In this document: positions 50,609 through 61,091 of the stretch, piece by piece
Position numbering within the stretch: position 1 is the first letter of the stretch
Layout: each line of letters begins with the position of its first letter
Assembly (NCBI RefSeq): GCF_000585375.1
Contig: NZ_KK073874.1
Span: forward strand, 4,464,001-4,528,000
DNA length: 64,000 bases
Direction: 5' to 3'
DNA from: Cryptosporangium arvum DSM 44712
GTDB taxonomy: Bacteria; Actinomycetota; Actinomycetes; Mycobacteriales; Cryptosporangiaceae
Notes under the pieces: generated by a model
The model's input: the letters and a program-made list of their open reading frames with translations, nothing else
Told to the model about the DNA's origin: nothing
Databases searched by the model: none
Position numbers and translations under genes: made by a program

Positions 50609-51164
50609 CGGGGAAGAGCCGTTCGACGGCGGTGACGATCGCGGCCCGGCGCGCGGCCAGGTAGGCGGCGCGTTCCGGCTCGGGCACCGCGGCGACGAAG
50701 TCGGGCTGGTCGGCCCAGGTCATCGCCATCTGGTTGATCAGCATGAGGACGTCGACCGGGTCCCAGGCCGGATCGAGCCGGCCGGCCTCCTGGGCCTTGC
50801 GCAGCTGCCCGAGCTTGCCGGCGACGGCCCGCCGCAGCGGATCGCCCTCGGTCGTGCCCAGTTCCAGCCGTCCCCAGGCCAGCAGCCGGGCCCGCTCGGG
50901 GTGGGTGGTGAAGTAGTCGTGCACCCGGCCGGCGTACCCGGGCAGGTCGGTGACGTCGATCCGGGTGGCCCGCGCGATCGCTCCGAGCTCTTCCGCGGTG
51001 ATCAGCCGGTATAGGTCTTCCTTGCTGCTGAAGTACGCGTAGACGCGTTCCTTGCTGGTCTTCGCGTTCGCGGCGATCCGCGCGACCCGGGCCCCGGCGA
51101 TGCCGTACTGCGCGAACTCGGCGCGCGCGGCCGCGACGATGCGCTCACGGGTGGAGTCGGACAT
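50580..51164 (-). CDS. TetR-family repressor
   Basis: A 194-residue TetR protein: HTH (ARVARIAANAKTSKERVYAYFSSKEDLYRL) and a TetR_C ligand domain. It is divergent from an aldo/keto reductase; the 95-base gap holds two palindromic operators (51179-51193 and 51222-51244), so autoregulation and control of the reductase are likely. ATG 51164 is chosen; no ribosome binding site is seen. It probably responds to an aldehyde or xenobiotic, inferred from the target gene. Confidence 0.9.
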   Translation of the reverse strand: MSDSTRERIVAAARAEFAQYGIAGARVARIAANAKTSKERVYAYFSSKEDLYRLITAEELGAIARATRIDVTDLPGYAGRVHDYFTTHPERARLLAWGRLELGTTEGDPLRRAVAGKLGQLRKAQEAGRLDPAWDPVDVLMLINQMAMTWADQPDFVAAVPEPERAAYLAARRAAIVTAVERLFPATAPAPGPV

Positions 51165-51178
51165 CACGGTGGCAGCCT

Positions 51179-51193
51179 ACCGAACCGTTCGGT
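51179..51193. promoter_or_regulatory. TetR operator 1
   Basis: ACCGAACCGTTCGGT has perfect seven-base arms around a single central C, 14 bases before the tetR start codon. It shares the AAC-C-GTT core with the site at 51222. Confidence 0.7.
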
Positions 51194-51221
51194 TTGGCGG
51201 TCGGTGCCATCGGGGGTACGG

Positions 51222-51244
51222 TCAAACCAAACCGTTTGGTTTGA
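51222..51244. promoter_or_regulatory. TetR operator 2
   Basis: A 23-base palindrome has perfect 11-base arms (TCAAACCAAAC and GTTTGGTTTGA) around a central C, 15 bases before the aldo/keto reductase start. With site 1 it covers the divergent promoters. Confidence 0.78.
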
Positions 51245-52225
<981 letters not shown>

Positions 52226-52243
52226 CCCGGCCGCGCGCCGGGG

Positions 52244-54931
52244 TCAGTCGCCGATGCGCAGGACCGTGCTGAGGCGGTGCGTGCGGCGGGCCGCGGACTC
52301 GGCGGCCACGACGGACGCCAGCGCGCCCAGCAGGACGAGGGCGAGAGCGCCCAGCAGCCACCACGGCACCGTGGTGAGCGGATCCGCGGGCTGGCCGGTC
52401 AGCGAGCGCAGGGCCAGCGCGCGGAACGTCAGCTCCACCAGCAGCAGCCCGAGCACCGGGCCGCACACGGCGGCGACGAGCACCGGTGGCAGCAGCTCCG
52501 CCGCCGCCACCCGGTGGGTGTCGCGGGGACGCAGGCCGAGCGTGCGCAGGCGCGCCAGCGTGACCCATCGCTCCGGCGCGCTCGCCGCGGCGCCCAGCGC
52601 GAAGCCGAGCAGGCCGAGCACCAGCAACGTCGCGGCCGCGGCCCGGTCCAGCAGCACCATCCCGGCGGTGAGCGGGGCCGTCCGGCGATCCTGGAGGACG
52701 GCGGTGCGGGTGAGCACGCGTCCCTCGGCGCCGTCCATCGCCCGCGCCGCACCGGGCCCGTTCGCCCACACCGTGTTCGGCGTGAACGGCTCCGGGGCCG
52801 TCCGCGCGTCGAGCACGATGACGGTCTCCTCGCCGTTGATCGCCGGTGCCTCGCCGACCGCTTCGAGCTCCAGCGGCGTCGTCCCCGGCCGGATCAGCTG
52901 GACGGCCATGCCGGGACGCAGGCTGCCGTCGGCCGAGCGCACCAGCGCCGGGATCCGGCCGGTGCCGCGCAGCCGGGTCAGGTCGGGTGCGTCCGGCAGC
53001 GGGTTTCCGGCCAGCAACCGGGCGAACGCCGGTGCGTCGAGCACCGCGAGGCTCGGCGTCGTCTGGTCACCCCCGGCGATCACCCGGACGCCGTCGTCGA
53101 TCTGCGCGGTCGCCACCCCGGTGACGCCGGGCGCGGCGGCGATCCGGGCCGCGATCCGCGCGGTCGACCCGGTCGCTTCGGGCGCCACGTCGAGGCGGGC
53201 GTCGGCGCCGACCGTGCGCCACGCCCCGTCCCCGGTGCCCCGGGACGTGGTCGCGTCGAGCGTGAGCGCGAACGTGACGAGCGCGGTCGTCGTCACCAGT
53301 ACCAGCAGCGGCAGCGCACGGGTCGCGGTCGCCGCCGCGCGCGCCGCGCCGAACACCGCCAGCGGCCGCCGCGAGCGCAGCGACTGACGCAGCACCAGCC
53401 CGGTACCGACCGGCATCAACCGCAGCAGCAGCATCGTCGCCGCGAGCACACCGAGCGCGGGCGCGGCCGCGGCCAGCGTCCCGCCCTCGACGCCCCGCTG
53501 GCGCAGCGCCACGACCGCACCGGCCGCGGCGGCCACGAACGCGACGTCGACCGCCGCCCTCCGCAGCTGACGGGTGCGTTCCTGCCACCGCCGCGCGGCC
53601 CGGTTCGCGGGCACCCGACGGTCGCGGGTGGCCCTGGCCGCGACGAGCGTCCCGGACGCCGGCCCGGCGAGCAGGGCCGCCAGCACGACGACGAGCGCGC
53701 CGGGGACGGCCACGCCACCGGCGAGGACCAGCGACAGCAGCAGGCCGAGCGCGGCCGCGGGCAGCGTCACCGCCGCCGCCTCGAGCCCGAGCTCCAGCGC
53801 GACGCCGGGCAGCGAGGCGCCACGCTCGCGGGCCGCGGTCAACGCGGCCGACCGTCGCCGCGCGAGCAGTTCCGCCGCGAGCAGCAACACCAGCACCGCT
53901 CCGGCCAGCACCGCGATCAGCAGCACCGACGCCTGGGCCTGCGCGGCGGTCACCTGGTCGCGCACGTCGCGCAGCACGCCGTCGAGCTGCGTGTCGAACT
54001 TCAGCGTCGTGTCGGTCTGCGCCGACGACCCGGAGCCGGCCTTCAGCGCGGTGACGGCACCGGCGAGACGCTGCGCCGAGGCCCAGGTCAGCTCGTCCGG
54101 GTCGGGCCGGAAGTAGACCGTGCGGCGCAGCTGGTCGGGGAGCAGCGCGAGGCGGCCGTCGGGCAGGGAGTCCGGGGAGAGCAGGCCGCCGAGCCGGGTG
54201 CTGCCCGCGCCGTCCAGCCCCGCCGTCGGCCGCAGCACCCAGGGCACGAGTTCCCACGCCGGATCACCGGGATCGACCGGCTTGAAGACGCCACTGACCA
54301 GCACGTTGTACGGGTTGCGCTGCTCGTCCTTGAGCGCGATGTGGTCACCGGGGCGCAGCTTCAGCGCCGCGGCGGCGGCCTCGGACAGGCCTACCTGGGC
54401 CTCCCACGGCGGCCCGGCGTACGGCGTCTCGACGTCGCCGTCCTCGGTCTTGCCCGGTGCGCGACCGGCGACCCAGGTCACGGCCGGACCACCGTGGTCG
54501 TCCTCGACGTAGTTGAGCTGGAAGCGCCGCTGCACGCTGCCGTCGGTGACCAGCAGCGAGACGCTGGTGACGACGGTGACCGGCGCCCGCAGCGTCCGGC
54601 GGAGCTCCGGGTCGAGCTTGTCCACCGCCACCCGCTGGACGTTCCTGACGTCGTCGGCGAGGTCGTCGTCGCGCAGGCGCCCGCCGTTCGGCCCGTAGTC
54701 GTCCGCCCACAGCGCCTCCACCTGCACGGCGGCCTCCGGGCCGGCGCGCCGGATCGCGTCGCGCGCGGCGTCGTCGGCGGTGGCGCGCATCAGCGGCGGG
54801 AGCGCGGCCGCGAGCAGCGTCACGACCAGCACGACGGCCGCGACCAGCGAGAGCGGTCCCCGGTCGGCCCGGGCACGGCCCCGGACGCTCGGCCAGTGCA
54901 CCGCGGGCATCGTCAGCGACGGCCTTCTCAT
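52244..54931 (-). CDS. FtsX-like ABC transporter permease (large, last gene of the operon)
   Basis: An 895-residue membrane protein with an N-terminal anchor helix, a long extracytoplasmic region, and helix bundles around residues 330-520 and 780-870, the arrangement of large actinomycete FtsX/LolE permeases. It overlaps the upstream permease by ATGA. It works with the two ATPases at 58.0-59.6 kb. This exporter type usually moves lipids, peptides or antibiotics or acts in cell-envelope stress; the cargo is unknown. Confidence 0.88.
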   Translation of the reverse strand: MRRPSLTMPAVHWPSVRGRARADRGPLSLVAAVVLVVTLLAAALPPLMRATADDAARDAIRRAGPEAAVQVEALWADDYGPNGGRLRDDDLADDVRNVQRVAVDKLDPELRRTLRAPVTVVTSVSLLVTDGSVQRRFQLNYVEDDHGGPAVTWVAGRAPGKTEDGDVETPYAGPPWEAQVGLSEAAAAALKLRPGDHIALKDEQRNPYNVLVSGVFKPVDPGDPAWELVPWVLRPTAGLDGAGSTRLGGLLSPDSLPDGRLALLPDQLRRTVYFRPDPDELTWASAQRLAGAVTALKAGSGSSAQTDTTLKFDTQLDGVLRDVRDQVTAAQAQASVLLIAVLAGAVLVLLLAAELLARRRSAALTAARERGASLPGVALELGLEAAAVTLPAAALGLLLSLVLAGGVAVPGALVVVLAALLAGPASGTLVAARATRDRRVPANRAARRWQERTRQLRRAAVDVAFVAAAAGAVVALRQRGVEGGTLAAAAPALGVLAATMLLLRLMPVGTGLVLRQSLRSRRPLAVFGAARAAATATRALPLLVLVTTTALVTFALTLDATTSRGTGDGAWRTVGADARLDVAPEATGSTARIAARIAAAPGVTGVATAQIDDGVRVIAGGDQTTPSLAVLDAPAFARLLAGNPLPDAPDLTRLRGTGRIPALVRSADGSLRPGMAVQLIRPGTTPLELEAVGEAPAINGEETVIVLDARTAPEPFTPNTVWANGPGAARAMDGAEGRVLTRTAVLQDRRTAPLTAGMVLLDRAAAATLLVLGLLGFALGAAASAPERWVTLARLRTLGLRPRDTHRVAAAELLPPVLVAAVCGPVLGLLLVELTFRALALRSLTGQPADPLTTVPWWLLGALALVLLGALASVVAAESAARRTHRLSTVLRIGD

Positions 54932-57900
54932 GACGCCACCCGCAGGTGAGCGGCGTCGGCGCGCCGCGCCTGGACGGTGACCACCGCGGCCACCGCCAGC
55001 CCGGACCCGACGACGAGCAGCGCCAGCAGCCCACCGATCCCGAGCCAGGGCCAGTGCCCGGCCACCGGGGGCACCGGCGCCGCCCCGGCGTCGGACCGGA
55101 TCATCAGCGGCGCCACCGCCCAGGTCGTGGCCGCTCCGACGAGGGCGCCCGCGGCCAGCACCGGCAGCAGCACGGCCGCGTGTTCGAGCAGCAGCGTCGA
55201 GCGGATGTCGCGCCGGGAGACGCCCAGCCCGCGCAGCCGGGCCACCTCCAGGGCGCGCAGCTGGACGTCGTAGGCCACGTGCAGCACCACGCCGCCGAGC
55301 AGCAGCAGCACCGAGGCGGCGACGAGCACGTGCAGCACGGCCGGCAGCGAGGCACGCAGCGGGCCGCTGGAGAGCCGCTCGGTCTCGGCCACCCGCGTCG
55401 TGACGTCACCGATGTGCAGCTTGGCGATGGCGTTCTCCGCGCCGGCGCGCGGACCGCCCACCCACCAGGCCGTCACCGGCGGCTCGGCGTCCCCGCGCGC
55501 GATCAGCACCCGGGAGAGCGCGTCCACATCGGCCAGCGCGGCCGCGGCCCCGGGCTCGGACGGCACCCGCGCCACGATCCGGGTGACGACGGCCTCGACC
55601 GGCGTCGTCCCGACCGAGAGGTTCAGCGTCGAACCGGGGCTCGCCTTCACCGCGCGCGCGAGCCGTTCGGAGATCGCGAGCGGCAGCGGCCCGGGCTCCG
55701 GGAACCCGGTGAGGACGAGCGTGCGGCTCGCTTCGTGCGGGTCGGTGAAGTTCACGATCGCCTTCAGGCGGAGCTCGGGGCCCGACGGGACGAGCGACTT
55801 GCCGGACACCTGCCCGAAGCCCGGCGACGCCACCCCCATCCGCCAGGCCGGCGGGAAATCCCCGCCGGACAGGCGCACGGTGGCCTCGATCGCGCTCAGC
55901 GCTCCCCGCTGCGGCAGTCCGGTGACCGGAAGCGACACCGCCACCAGGCGCAGGCCGGCGACCGGCGCGCAGCCGGGCACCACGTGCGGGCGGCCGTCGA
56001 GCGGTGCCGGTGGGCCGTCGCAGGCGGTCCGGAGCCCGGTGGAGTCCTCGAGCACCAGGTGGGGAGTGACGACGATCGGCCCGTCGGTGGCGGTGCCGGT
56101 GACGGTCAGGGTCGCGCCCTCGGGCAGCTGCGGCCCGGTGGCCGGCGACGTCGGCCGCAGCCCGCTCCACTGCCCGCCCGTGCGTCCCCGGATCACCGCG
56201 TCGGCGCGCCGGGTGTCCAGCGCGACCAGCCGCGGAGCGTCGCCGGGGCCGCCGAGGAACTGCCCGACGGCGACGTTGCGGATCGCGACCGGGCTGACCA
56301 CACCACCGGTGGCGGACCGGACCCGGTCCGTCTGGCCGGCCGCGGGCGGCCCGGTGAGCGCGACCGCGAGGTCGGTGCCCACCGACAGGTCGGCCTGGTC
56401 GTGCTGGGACGCCGTCCAGGTGGCCCCGAAGGCCGTCCCGAACGTCGCCGCGGCGCAGGCCAGCCCGATCAGCAGCCCCGCGGCGAACGCCTGGGGCCTG
56501 CGTGCGGCCTGGAACGCCGCCAGCGGGACCACCAGACCGCGGGCCCGCGCGGCCAGACTCTCGGCCCGGCGCAACGCCGGTGGCAGCAGCCGCAGCGCGA
56601 CCGCGACACACGCCACGAGCACCAACGCCGGGGCGAGCACCCGCACGACGTCGGCCCGGGTGTCGGCGGCGGCCGACTGTGCCCGCAGCTGCCACCAGCC
56701 GACCGCCGCGAGCACGCAGAGCAGCACGTCGGCGCCGGACCGCGCGAGCAGTTCGCGGCGGGTGCGCCGGTCACCGCTGTCCGGTGCGCGCCGCACCGCC
56801 AGCACGACGTGCAGCACCGCGAGTGCCAGCGCCCCGGCGACGACCGCCGCGACCTGCGCGAACGTGACGAGCGGCGAGGTCGAGAGCCCGGCGTCGGTGA
56901 GCGGCGACGCGTGGGTCAGCGCCGCGTGCAGCAGCGACGACGCCGGGACCGAGATCACCGCGGCCAGCGCCGCGAGCACGACCGCTTCGATCGCCGCGAG
57001 CACGGCCAGCTGCCCGGGGCCGGTCCCGAGCGCGGTGAGCAGCGCGTCCTCCTCGGCACGTACGCCGGTGGCCAGCCGCCCGGCCAGCGCGAGCGCGATC
57101 GCGGTGAGCAGCACCCCGATCAGCGCGAACGCGAGCACCGATCCGGCCACCAGCTGCTGCTGGCGCCGGGCGTCGAGGAGCAGGTCGGGGATCGGCGAGG
57201 TGGCGCGCACGTACTGGACGCGGTCGCCGACCGTGCCGGAGAGACGGCGGTCGACGCCGAGCACCGAGCGGGACAGGCGGTCGAGGTCACGGCCGGTCGG
57301 AGCGGAGAGATCGGGCCGGGCGGTGACCTCCAGCCGGTCGAGCGAGGGACCGCCGGAGAGCAGGTCGTCGAGCGTCACCAGGACCGGTCCGTATGCGTTG
57401 ACCTGCGGGGCGTAGCGCACGTCGGCCGGTGAGGGGTCGAAGCCCTCGCCGCCGAGCGGGTCCCGGTCCCAGCCGGCGTCTGGCCGCGGGCGGACCAGCC
57501 CGACGACGGTCAGGTCGACCGGCCGCGCCGCCTGCCGACCGATCTGCGGACCGAGCCGGAGGGTGCGGCCCACCTCCAGCCCGAGCAGGCGGGCCGTGGT
57601 GTCGAACAGCACCGCTTCGCCCGCGCCGGACCGCGGCCAGCGGCCGGCCACCAAGGTGGCGCCGTCCTCGAGGTCGTCGACGCCGGACAGGTAGGCCTCG
57701 CTGAGCAGGCCGCGGCTCTCGTCCGAGGCGGCCGGGATCCGCTGCATCACGCCGGACGCGCGCGTGGTCGTCGTCGCGGCGAACGGGGCCATCGCGTCGG
57801 TGAGCACGGTGCGGGCGTCGGCCGCGACCGACCGGGCGTCGGCGGCCGCGATCGTCACGGTGTAGGCGGTCGCCCGGACCTCGGCCGGGTCGGCCCGCGA

Positions 57901-58047
57901 CGCCGCCACCTCGACGGCTCGTTCGGAGGTGCGGGTGGTGAGCAGCGTGCAGGTGCCGAGGAGGGTGGCACCGAGGGTGAGGACGGTGAGCAGGCTGAGC
58001 AGGAGGGCCCATTGGGCGCGGGCCCGGCGGGTGAGTAGTGCGGTCAC
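54928..58047 (-). CDS. FtsX-like ABC transporter permease (large)
   Basis: A 1039-residue permease with the same architecture as its downstream neighbour: an N-terminal helix (WALLLSLLTVLTLGATLLGT), a large extracytoplasmic domain, and FtsX-type membrane blocks near 300-420, 500-530 and 900-1020 (LRALEVARLRGLGVSRRDI is the typical coupling region). It overlaps the upstream ATPase gene by ATGA. The two permeases probably form a heterodimer. Confidence 0.88.
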   Translation of the reverse strand: MTALLTRRARAQWALLLSLLTVLTLGATLLGTCTLLTTRTSERAVEVAASRADPAEVRATAYTVTIAAADARSVAADARTVLTDAMAPFAATTTTRASGVMQRIPAASDESRGLLSEAYLSGVDDLEDGATLVAGRWPRSGAGEAVLFDTTARLLGLEVGRTLRLGPQIGRQAARPVDLTVVGLVRPRPDAGWDRDPLGGEGFDPSPADVRYAPQVNAYGPVLVTLDDLLSGGPSLDRLEVTARPDLSAPTGRDLDRLSRSVLGVDRRLSGTVGDRVQYVRATSPIPDLLLDARRQQQLVAGSVLAFALIGVLLTAIALALAGRLATGVRAEEDALLTALGTGPGQLAVLAAIEAVVLAALAAVISVPASSLLHAALTHASPLTDAGLSTSPLVTFAQVAAVVAGALALAVLHVVLAVRRAPDSGDRRTRRELLARSGADVLLCVLAAVGWWQLRAQSAAADTRADVVRVLAPALVLVACVAVALRLLPPALRRAESLAARARGLVVPLAAFQAARRPQAFAAGLLIGLACAAATFGTAFGATWTASQHDQADLSVGTDLAVALTGPPAAGQTDRVRSATGGVVSPVAIRNVAVGQFLGGPGDAPRLVALDTRRADAVIRGRTGGQWSGLRPTSPATGPQLPEGATLTVTGTATDGPIVVTPHLVLEDSTGLRTACDGPPAPLDGRPHVVPGCAPVAGLRLVAVSLPVTGLPQRGALSAIEATVRLSGGDFPPAWRMGVASPGFGQVSGKSLVPSGPELRLKAIVNFTDPHEASRTLVLTGFPEPGPLPLAISERLARAVKASPGSTLNLSVGTTPVEAVVTRIVARVPSEPGAAAALADVDALSRVLIARGDAEPPVTAWWVGGPRAGAENAIAKLHIGDVTTRVAETERLSSGPLRASLPAVLHVLVAASVLLLLGGVVLHVAYDVQLRALEVARLRGLGVSRRDIRSTLLLEHAAVLLPVLAAGALVGAATTWAVAPLMIRSDAGAAPVPPVAGHWPWLGIGGLLALLVVGSGLAVAAVVTVQARRADAAHLRVAS

Positions 58048-58703
58048 GACGTGAGGTGTCCGTCGGTGATGTGGAGGGTGTGGTCGGCGAGGGCCATCAG
58101 GACGGGGTCGTGGGTGGCGACGAGGGCGGTGACGCCTTCGGTCTGGACGATTCCTTTGAGGAGGGCCATGACGGCGAGGCCGGTTTCGGCGTCGAGCTGG
58201 CCGGTGGGTTCGTCGGCGATGAGCAGGCGGGGGGAGGCGGCGAGGGCGCGGGCGATGGCGACGCGTTGTTGCTGCCCGCCGGAGAGTTCGCCGGGTCGTT
58301 GCCGGGCGTGGTCGCCCAGGCCGACGAGGTCGAGGAGCAGGTCCACCCGCTTGTCGCGGTCGTGGGGGTTGGTGCGGGTCAGGCGGAGGGGCACGCTGAT
58401 GTTCTCGGCGGCGGTGAGCACGGGGATGAGCCCGAAGGTTTGGAAGATGTAGGAGACGGTGTCGCGCCGTAGGGTGGAGAGGCCGTTTTCGTCGAGGGTG
58501 GTGATGTCGGTTCCGTCGATGGTGACGGTGCCCTGGTCGGGGCGGTCGAGGCCGCCGACGATGTTGAGGAGGGTGGTTTTCCCGGAGCCGGAGCGGCCGA
58601 CCAGTGCGACCAGCGTGCCGGGTTCGATGCTGAAGGTGATGTTGTTCAGCGCGTGGACGGTGCCGAAGTGGCGGTGCACGCCGGTGACGGTGAGCAGGGT
58701 CAT
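58044..58703 (-). CDS. MacB/LolD-type ABC transporter ATP-binding protein
   Basis: A 219-residue ATPase: Walker A GRSGSGKTTLLN, signature LSGGQQQRVAIARAL, Walker B LLIADEPTGQLD, switch His in VATHDP. It is the standard partner of FtsX-type permeases and is coupled to both neighbours by 4-base overlaps. Confidence 0.95.
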   Translation of the reverse strand: MTLLTVTGVHRHFGTVHALNNITFSIEPGTLVALVGRSGSGKTTLLNIVGGLDRPDQGTVTIDGTDITTLDENGLSTLRRDTVSYIFQTFGLIPVLTAAENISVPLRLTRTNPHDRDKRVDLLLDLVGLGDHARQRPGELSGGQQQRVAIARALAASPRLLIADEPTGQLDAETGLAVMALLKGIVQTEGVTALVATHDPVLMALADHTLHITDGHLTS

Positions 58704-59596
58704 GCGTCGGGCCGGATCGTGACGTGGTCGGTTTCGAGGGCGAGGCGCACCCGGCGGGTCAACGCGAGGGCGTCGCGGTAGTCGCGGGGGATTTGGATGC
58801 GTCCGGCGCGGTCCATGACGGCGTATTCCTCGGCGGTGAGGGTGTCGCCGTCGGTGCGGCGCAGGACTTCGCTGCTGGTGCGTCCGTCGCGGATGGCGAT
58901 GGTGCGTTCGACGTGTCCGCTGACGGTGGGGTCGTGGGTGACGACGACGACGGTGACTCCGAGGTTGTGGTTGACGTGGCGTAGGGCGGCGAACACTTCG
59001 GCGGAGGTGGTGGTGTCGAGTTCGCCGGTGGGTTCGTCGGCGAAGAGCACGGGGGGTCGGTTGGCCAGTGCGACGGCGATGGCGACGCGTTGCTGCTGGC
59101 CGCCGGAGAGTTCCGCCGGTCGCCGGTCGGCGCAGTCGCCGACACCCAACGTGTCGAGCAGTTCGAGGCTGCGGGCCTTGCGGGTGGCGGCCGGAACTCT
59201 GGCGGCCGTCATCGGCAGGTCCACCATCTGGCGGGCGGTCAGATACGACACGAGGTTGGAGGCGGTCTGCTGCCGGACGAACCCGACGGTGTGGCGGCGG
59301 TAGGTGACCCGGTCTGTGCGGGTCATGGCGAGCAGGTCCCAGGTGTCGACGCGGGCGCGGCCGGCGGTGGGGGCGTCCAGGCCGGCGAGGATGGAGAGCA
59401 GCGTGGATTTGCCGGATCCGGACGCTCCGACCACGGCGACCATTTCGCCGCGGTGCACGAGCAGGTCCAGGCCTTGGAGGGCTTGGACTTCGACCGGTCC
59501 GGTCTGGTAGATGCGGACCAGGCTTTCGCAGACGATCAACGCGTCCGCGCCGAACTCCGGCGCCTTCGGCCCAGGAGTGGGAAGCGACAGCGACAA
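58700..59596 (-). CDS. ABC transporter ATP-binding protein with C-terminal AbrB-like domain
   Basis: A 298-residue ATPase: Walker A GASGSGKSTLLS, signature LSGGQQQRVAIAVAL, Walker B VLFADEPTGELD. After the ATPase (ending about residue 235) comes a ~40-residue tail (YAVMDRAGRIQIPRDYRDAL, then RRVRLALETDHVTIRPD) with the pattern of a SpoVT/AbrB swapped-hairpin domain. The TTG start is supported by AGGAGG five bases upstream. It heads the four-gene exporter operon. Such fused tails could sense or dimerise the transporter; function unknown. Confidence 0.92.
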   Translation of the reverse strand: MSLSLPTPGPKAPEFGADALIVCESLVRIYQTGPVEVQALQGLDLLVHRGEMVAVVGASGSGKSTLLSILAGLDAPTAGRARVDTWDLLAMTRTDRVTYRRHTVGFVRQQTASNLVSYLTARQMVDLPMTAARVPAATRKARSLELLDTLGVGDCADRRPAELSGGQQQRVAIAVALANRPPVLFADEPTGELDTTTSAEVFAALRHVNHNLGVTVVVVTHDPTVSGHVERTIAIRDGRTSSEVLRRTDGDTLTAEEYAVMDRAGRIQIPRDYRDALALTRRVRLALETDHVTIRPDA

Positions 59597-59684
59597 ACTA
59601 CCCTCCTGGCCCCGGTGACAGCGCTCACAGTACGGCTCGCGCGGAGTAAGCTCGCACGCACCCTCGGCTGGGAGGAATGTGGCG

Positions 59685-61091
59685 ATGACGCAATTCCTGG
59701 ACCCGACGTTCTACCGCAGCGCGGCCGACGCGGCGGCGGCCCCCGCCGAGGAACTGGCCTACGTCGCGGTGTTCGACCGGGCCGCCGAACAGCACGACGC
59801 GATCGCCGTCCTCGACGTGAACCCCGCCTCGCCGGAGTACGGCCGGGTCGTCGGCTGGAGCGAGGTCTCCGGCCTCGGCGACGAGCTGCACCACTTCGGC
59901 TGGAACGCGTGCTCGAGCGCGCTCAAGCACGAGGGCCACGACATGACCGGCCTGGCGCGCCGCAACCTGCTGGTGCCCGGCCTGCGCTCGTCGACCATCT
60001 ACGTGTTCGACGTGCAGGCCGACCCGCGTGACCCCCGGCTGGTCAAGACGATCGACGCCGGGCAACTCGCCGCGAAGGCCGGCTACTCGCGTCCGCACAC
60101 GCTGCACTGCGGCCCCGACGGGGTGTTCCTGACCTGCCTGGGCGGCCCACCGGAGGACCCCGACGGGCCGGGCGGCATCGCGCTGCTCGACCACGCCACG
60201 TTCGACGTCGTCCGCGCCTGGGAGACCGACCGCGGCCCGCAGCACTTCCACTACGACGCCTGGTGGCACCTGAACCGCAACGTGCTCGTGTCCAGCGAGT
60301 GGGGCAGCCCTTCGATGATCGAGGACGGCCTGGTGCCCGAGCTGCTGCTCGGCGGGAAGTACGGGCACTCGCTGCACTTCTGGGACCTCGCCGAGGGGCG
60401 GCACCTCCGGAGCGTCGATCTGGGGGCCGAGCAGCAGATGGTGCTGGAGGTCCGCCCGTCGCACGACCCCGAGGCCACCTGGGGCTTCGTCGGCGTCGTG
60501 ATCTCCACCGCGGACCTCTCGGCGTCGGTCTGGCGCTGGTTCCTGGACGGGTCGGAGTGGAGGGTCGAGAAGGTCATCACGATCCCCGCCGAGCCCGCCG
60601 ACCCGGCGCTGCTGCCGCCGCTGCTCCAGCCGTTCGCGGCGGTTCCGCCGCTGGTCACCGACATCGACCTGTCGGTCGACGACAAGTTCCTGTACGTGTC
60701 CTGCTGGGGCACCGGCGAGCTCAAACAGTTCGACGTCAGCGACCCGGCCCACCCGGTCGAGACCGGCTCGGTGCGCCTCGGCGGCATCGCCGGGCGCACC
60801 CCCCACCCGGCGCGCCCCGACCTGCCGCTCGCGGGTGGCCCGCAGATGGTCGAGGTCAGCCGGGACGGCCGCCGGGTGTACTTCACGAACTCGCTCTACG
60901 GGGCCTGGGACGACCAGTTCTTCCCCGACGGCGTGGGCGCCTGGATGGCCAAGCTGGACGCCGACCCCGCCGGCGGGCTCCGAGTCGACCCGGCGTTCTT
61001 CCCCCAGGGTGAGGAGTTCCGCGGCCGCCGCGTGCACCAGATCCGCCTGCAGGGCGGCGACGCCTCGTCAGACTCGTACTGCTACCGGTGA
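59685..61091 (+). CDS. Selenium-binding protein 56 family / methanethiol oxidase
   Basis: A 468-residue beta-propeller protein of the SBP56 family (LHHFGWNACSSALKHEGHD, LLVPGLRSSTIYVFDV, RPHTLHCGPDGVFLTCLGG, GPQHFHYDAWWHLNRN). Bacterial members oxidise methanethiol to formaldehyde, H2S and H2O2 using copper; the conserved His/Cys positions are present. ATG 59685 is chosen with GGAGGA eight bases upstream. It overlaps the convergent MMPL gene by 24 bases. Confidence 0.92.
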   Translation: MTQFLDPTFYRSAADAAAAPAEELAYVAVFDRAAEQHDAIAVLDVNPASPEYGRVVGWSEVSGLGDELHHFGWNACSSALKHEGHDMTGLARRNLLVPGLRSSTIYVFDVQADPRDPRLVKTIDAGQLAAKAGYSRPHTLHCGPDGVFLTCLGGPPEDPDGPGGIALLDHATFDVVRAWETDRGPQHFHYDAWWHLNRNVLVSSEWGSPSMIEDGLVPELLLGGKYGHSLHFWDLAEGRHLRSVDLGAEQQMVLEVRPSHDPEATWGFVGVVISTADLSASVWRWFLDGSEWRVEKVITIPAEPADPALLPPLLQPFAAVPPLVTDIDLSVDDKFLYVSCWGTGELKQFDVSDPAHPVETGSVRLGGIAGRTPHPARPDLPLAGGPQMVEVSRDGRRVYFTNSLYGAWDDQFFPDGVGAWMAKLDADPAGGLRVDPAFFPQGEEFRGRRVHQIRLQGGDASSDSYCYR

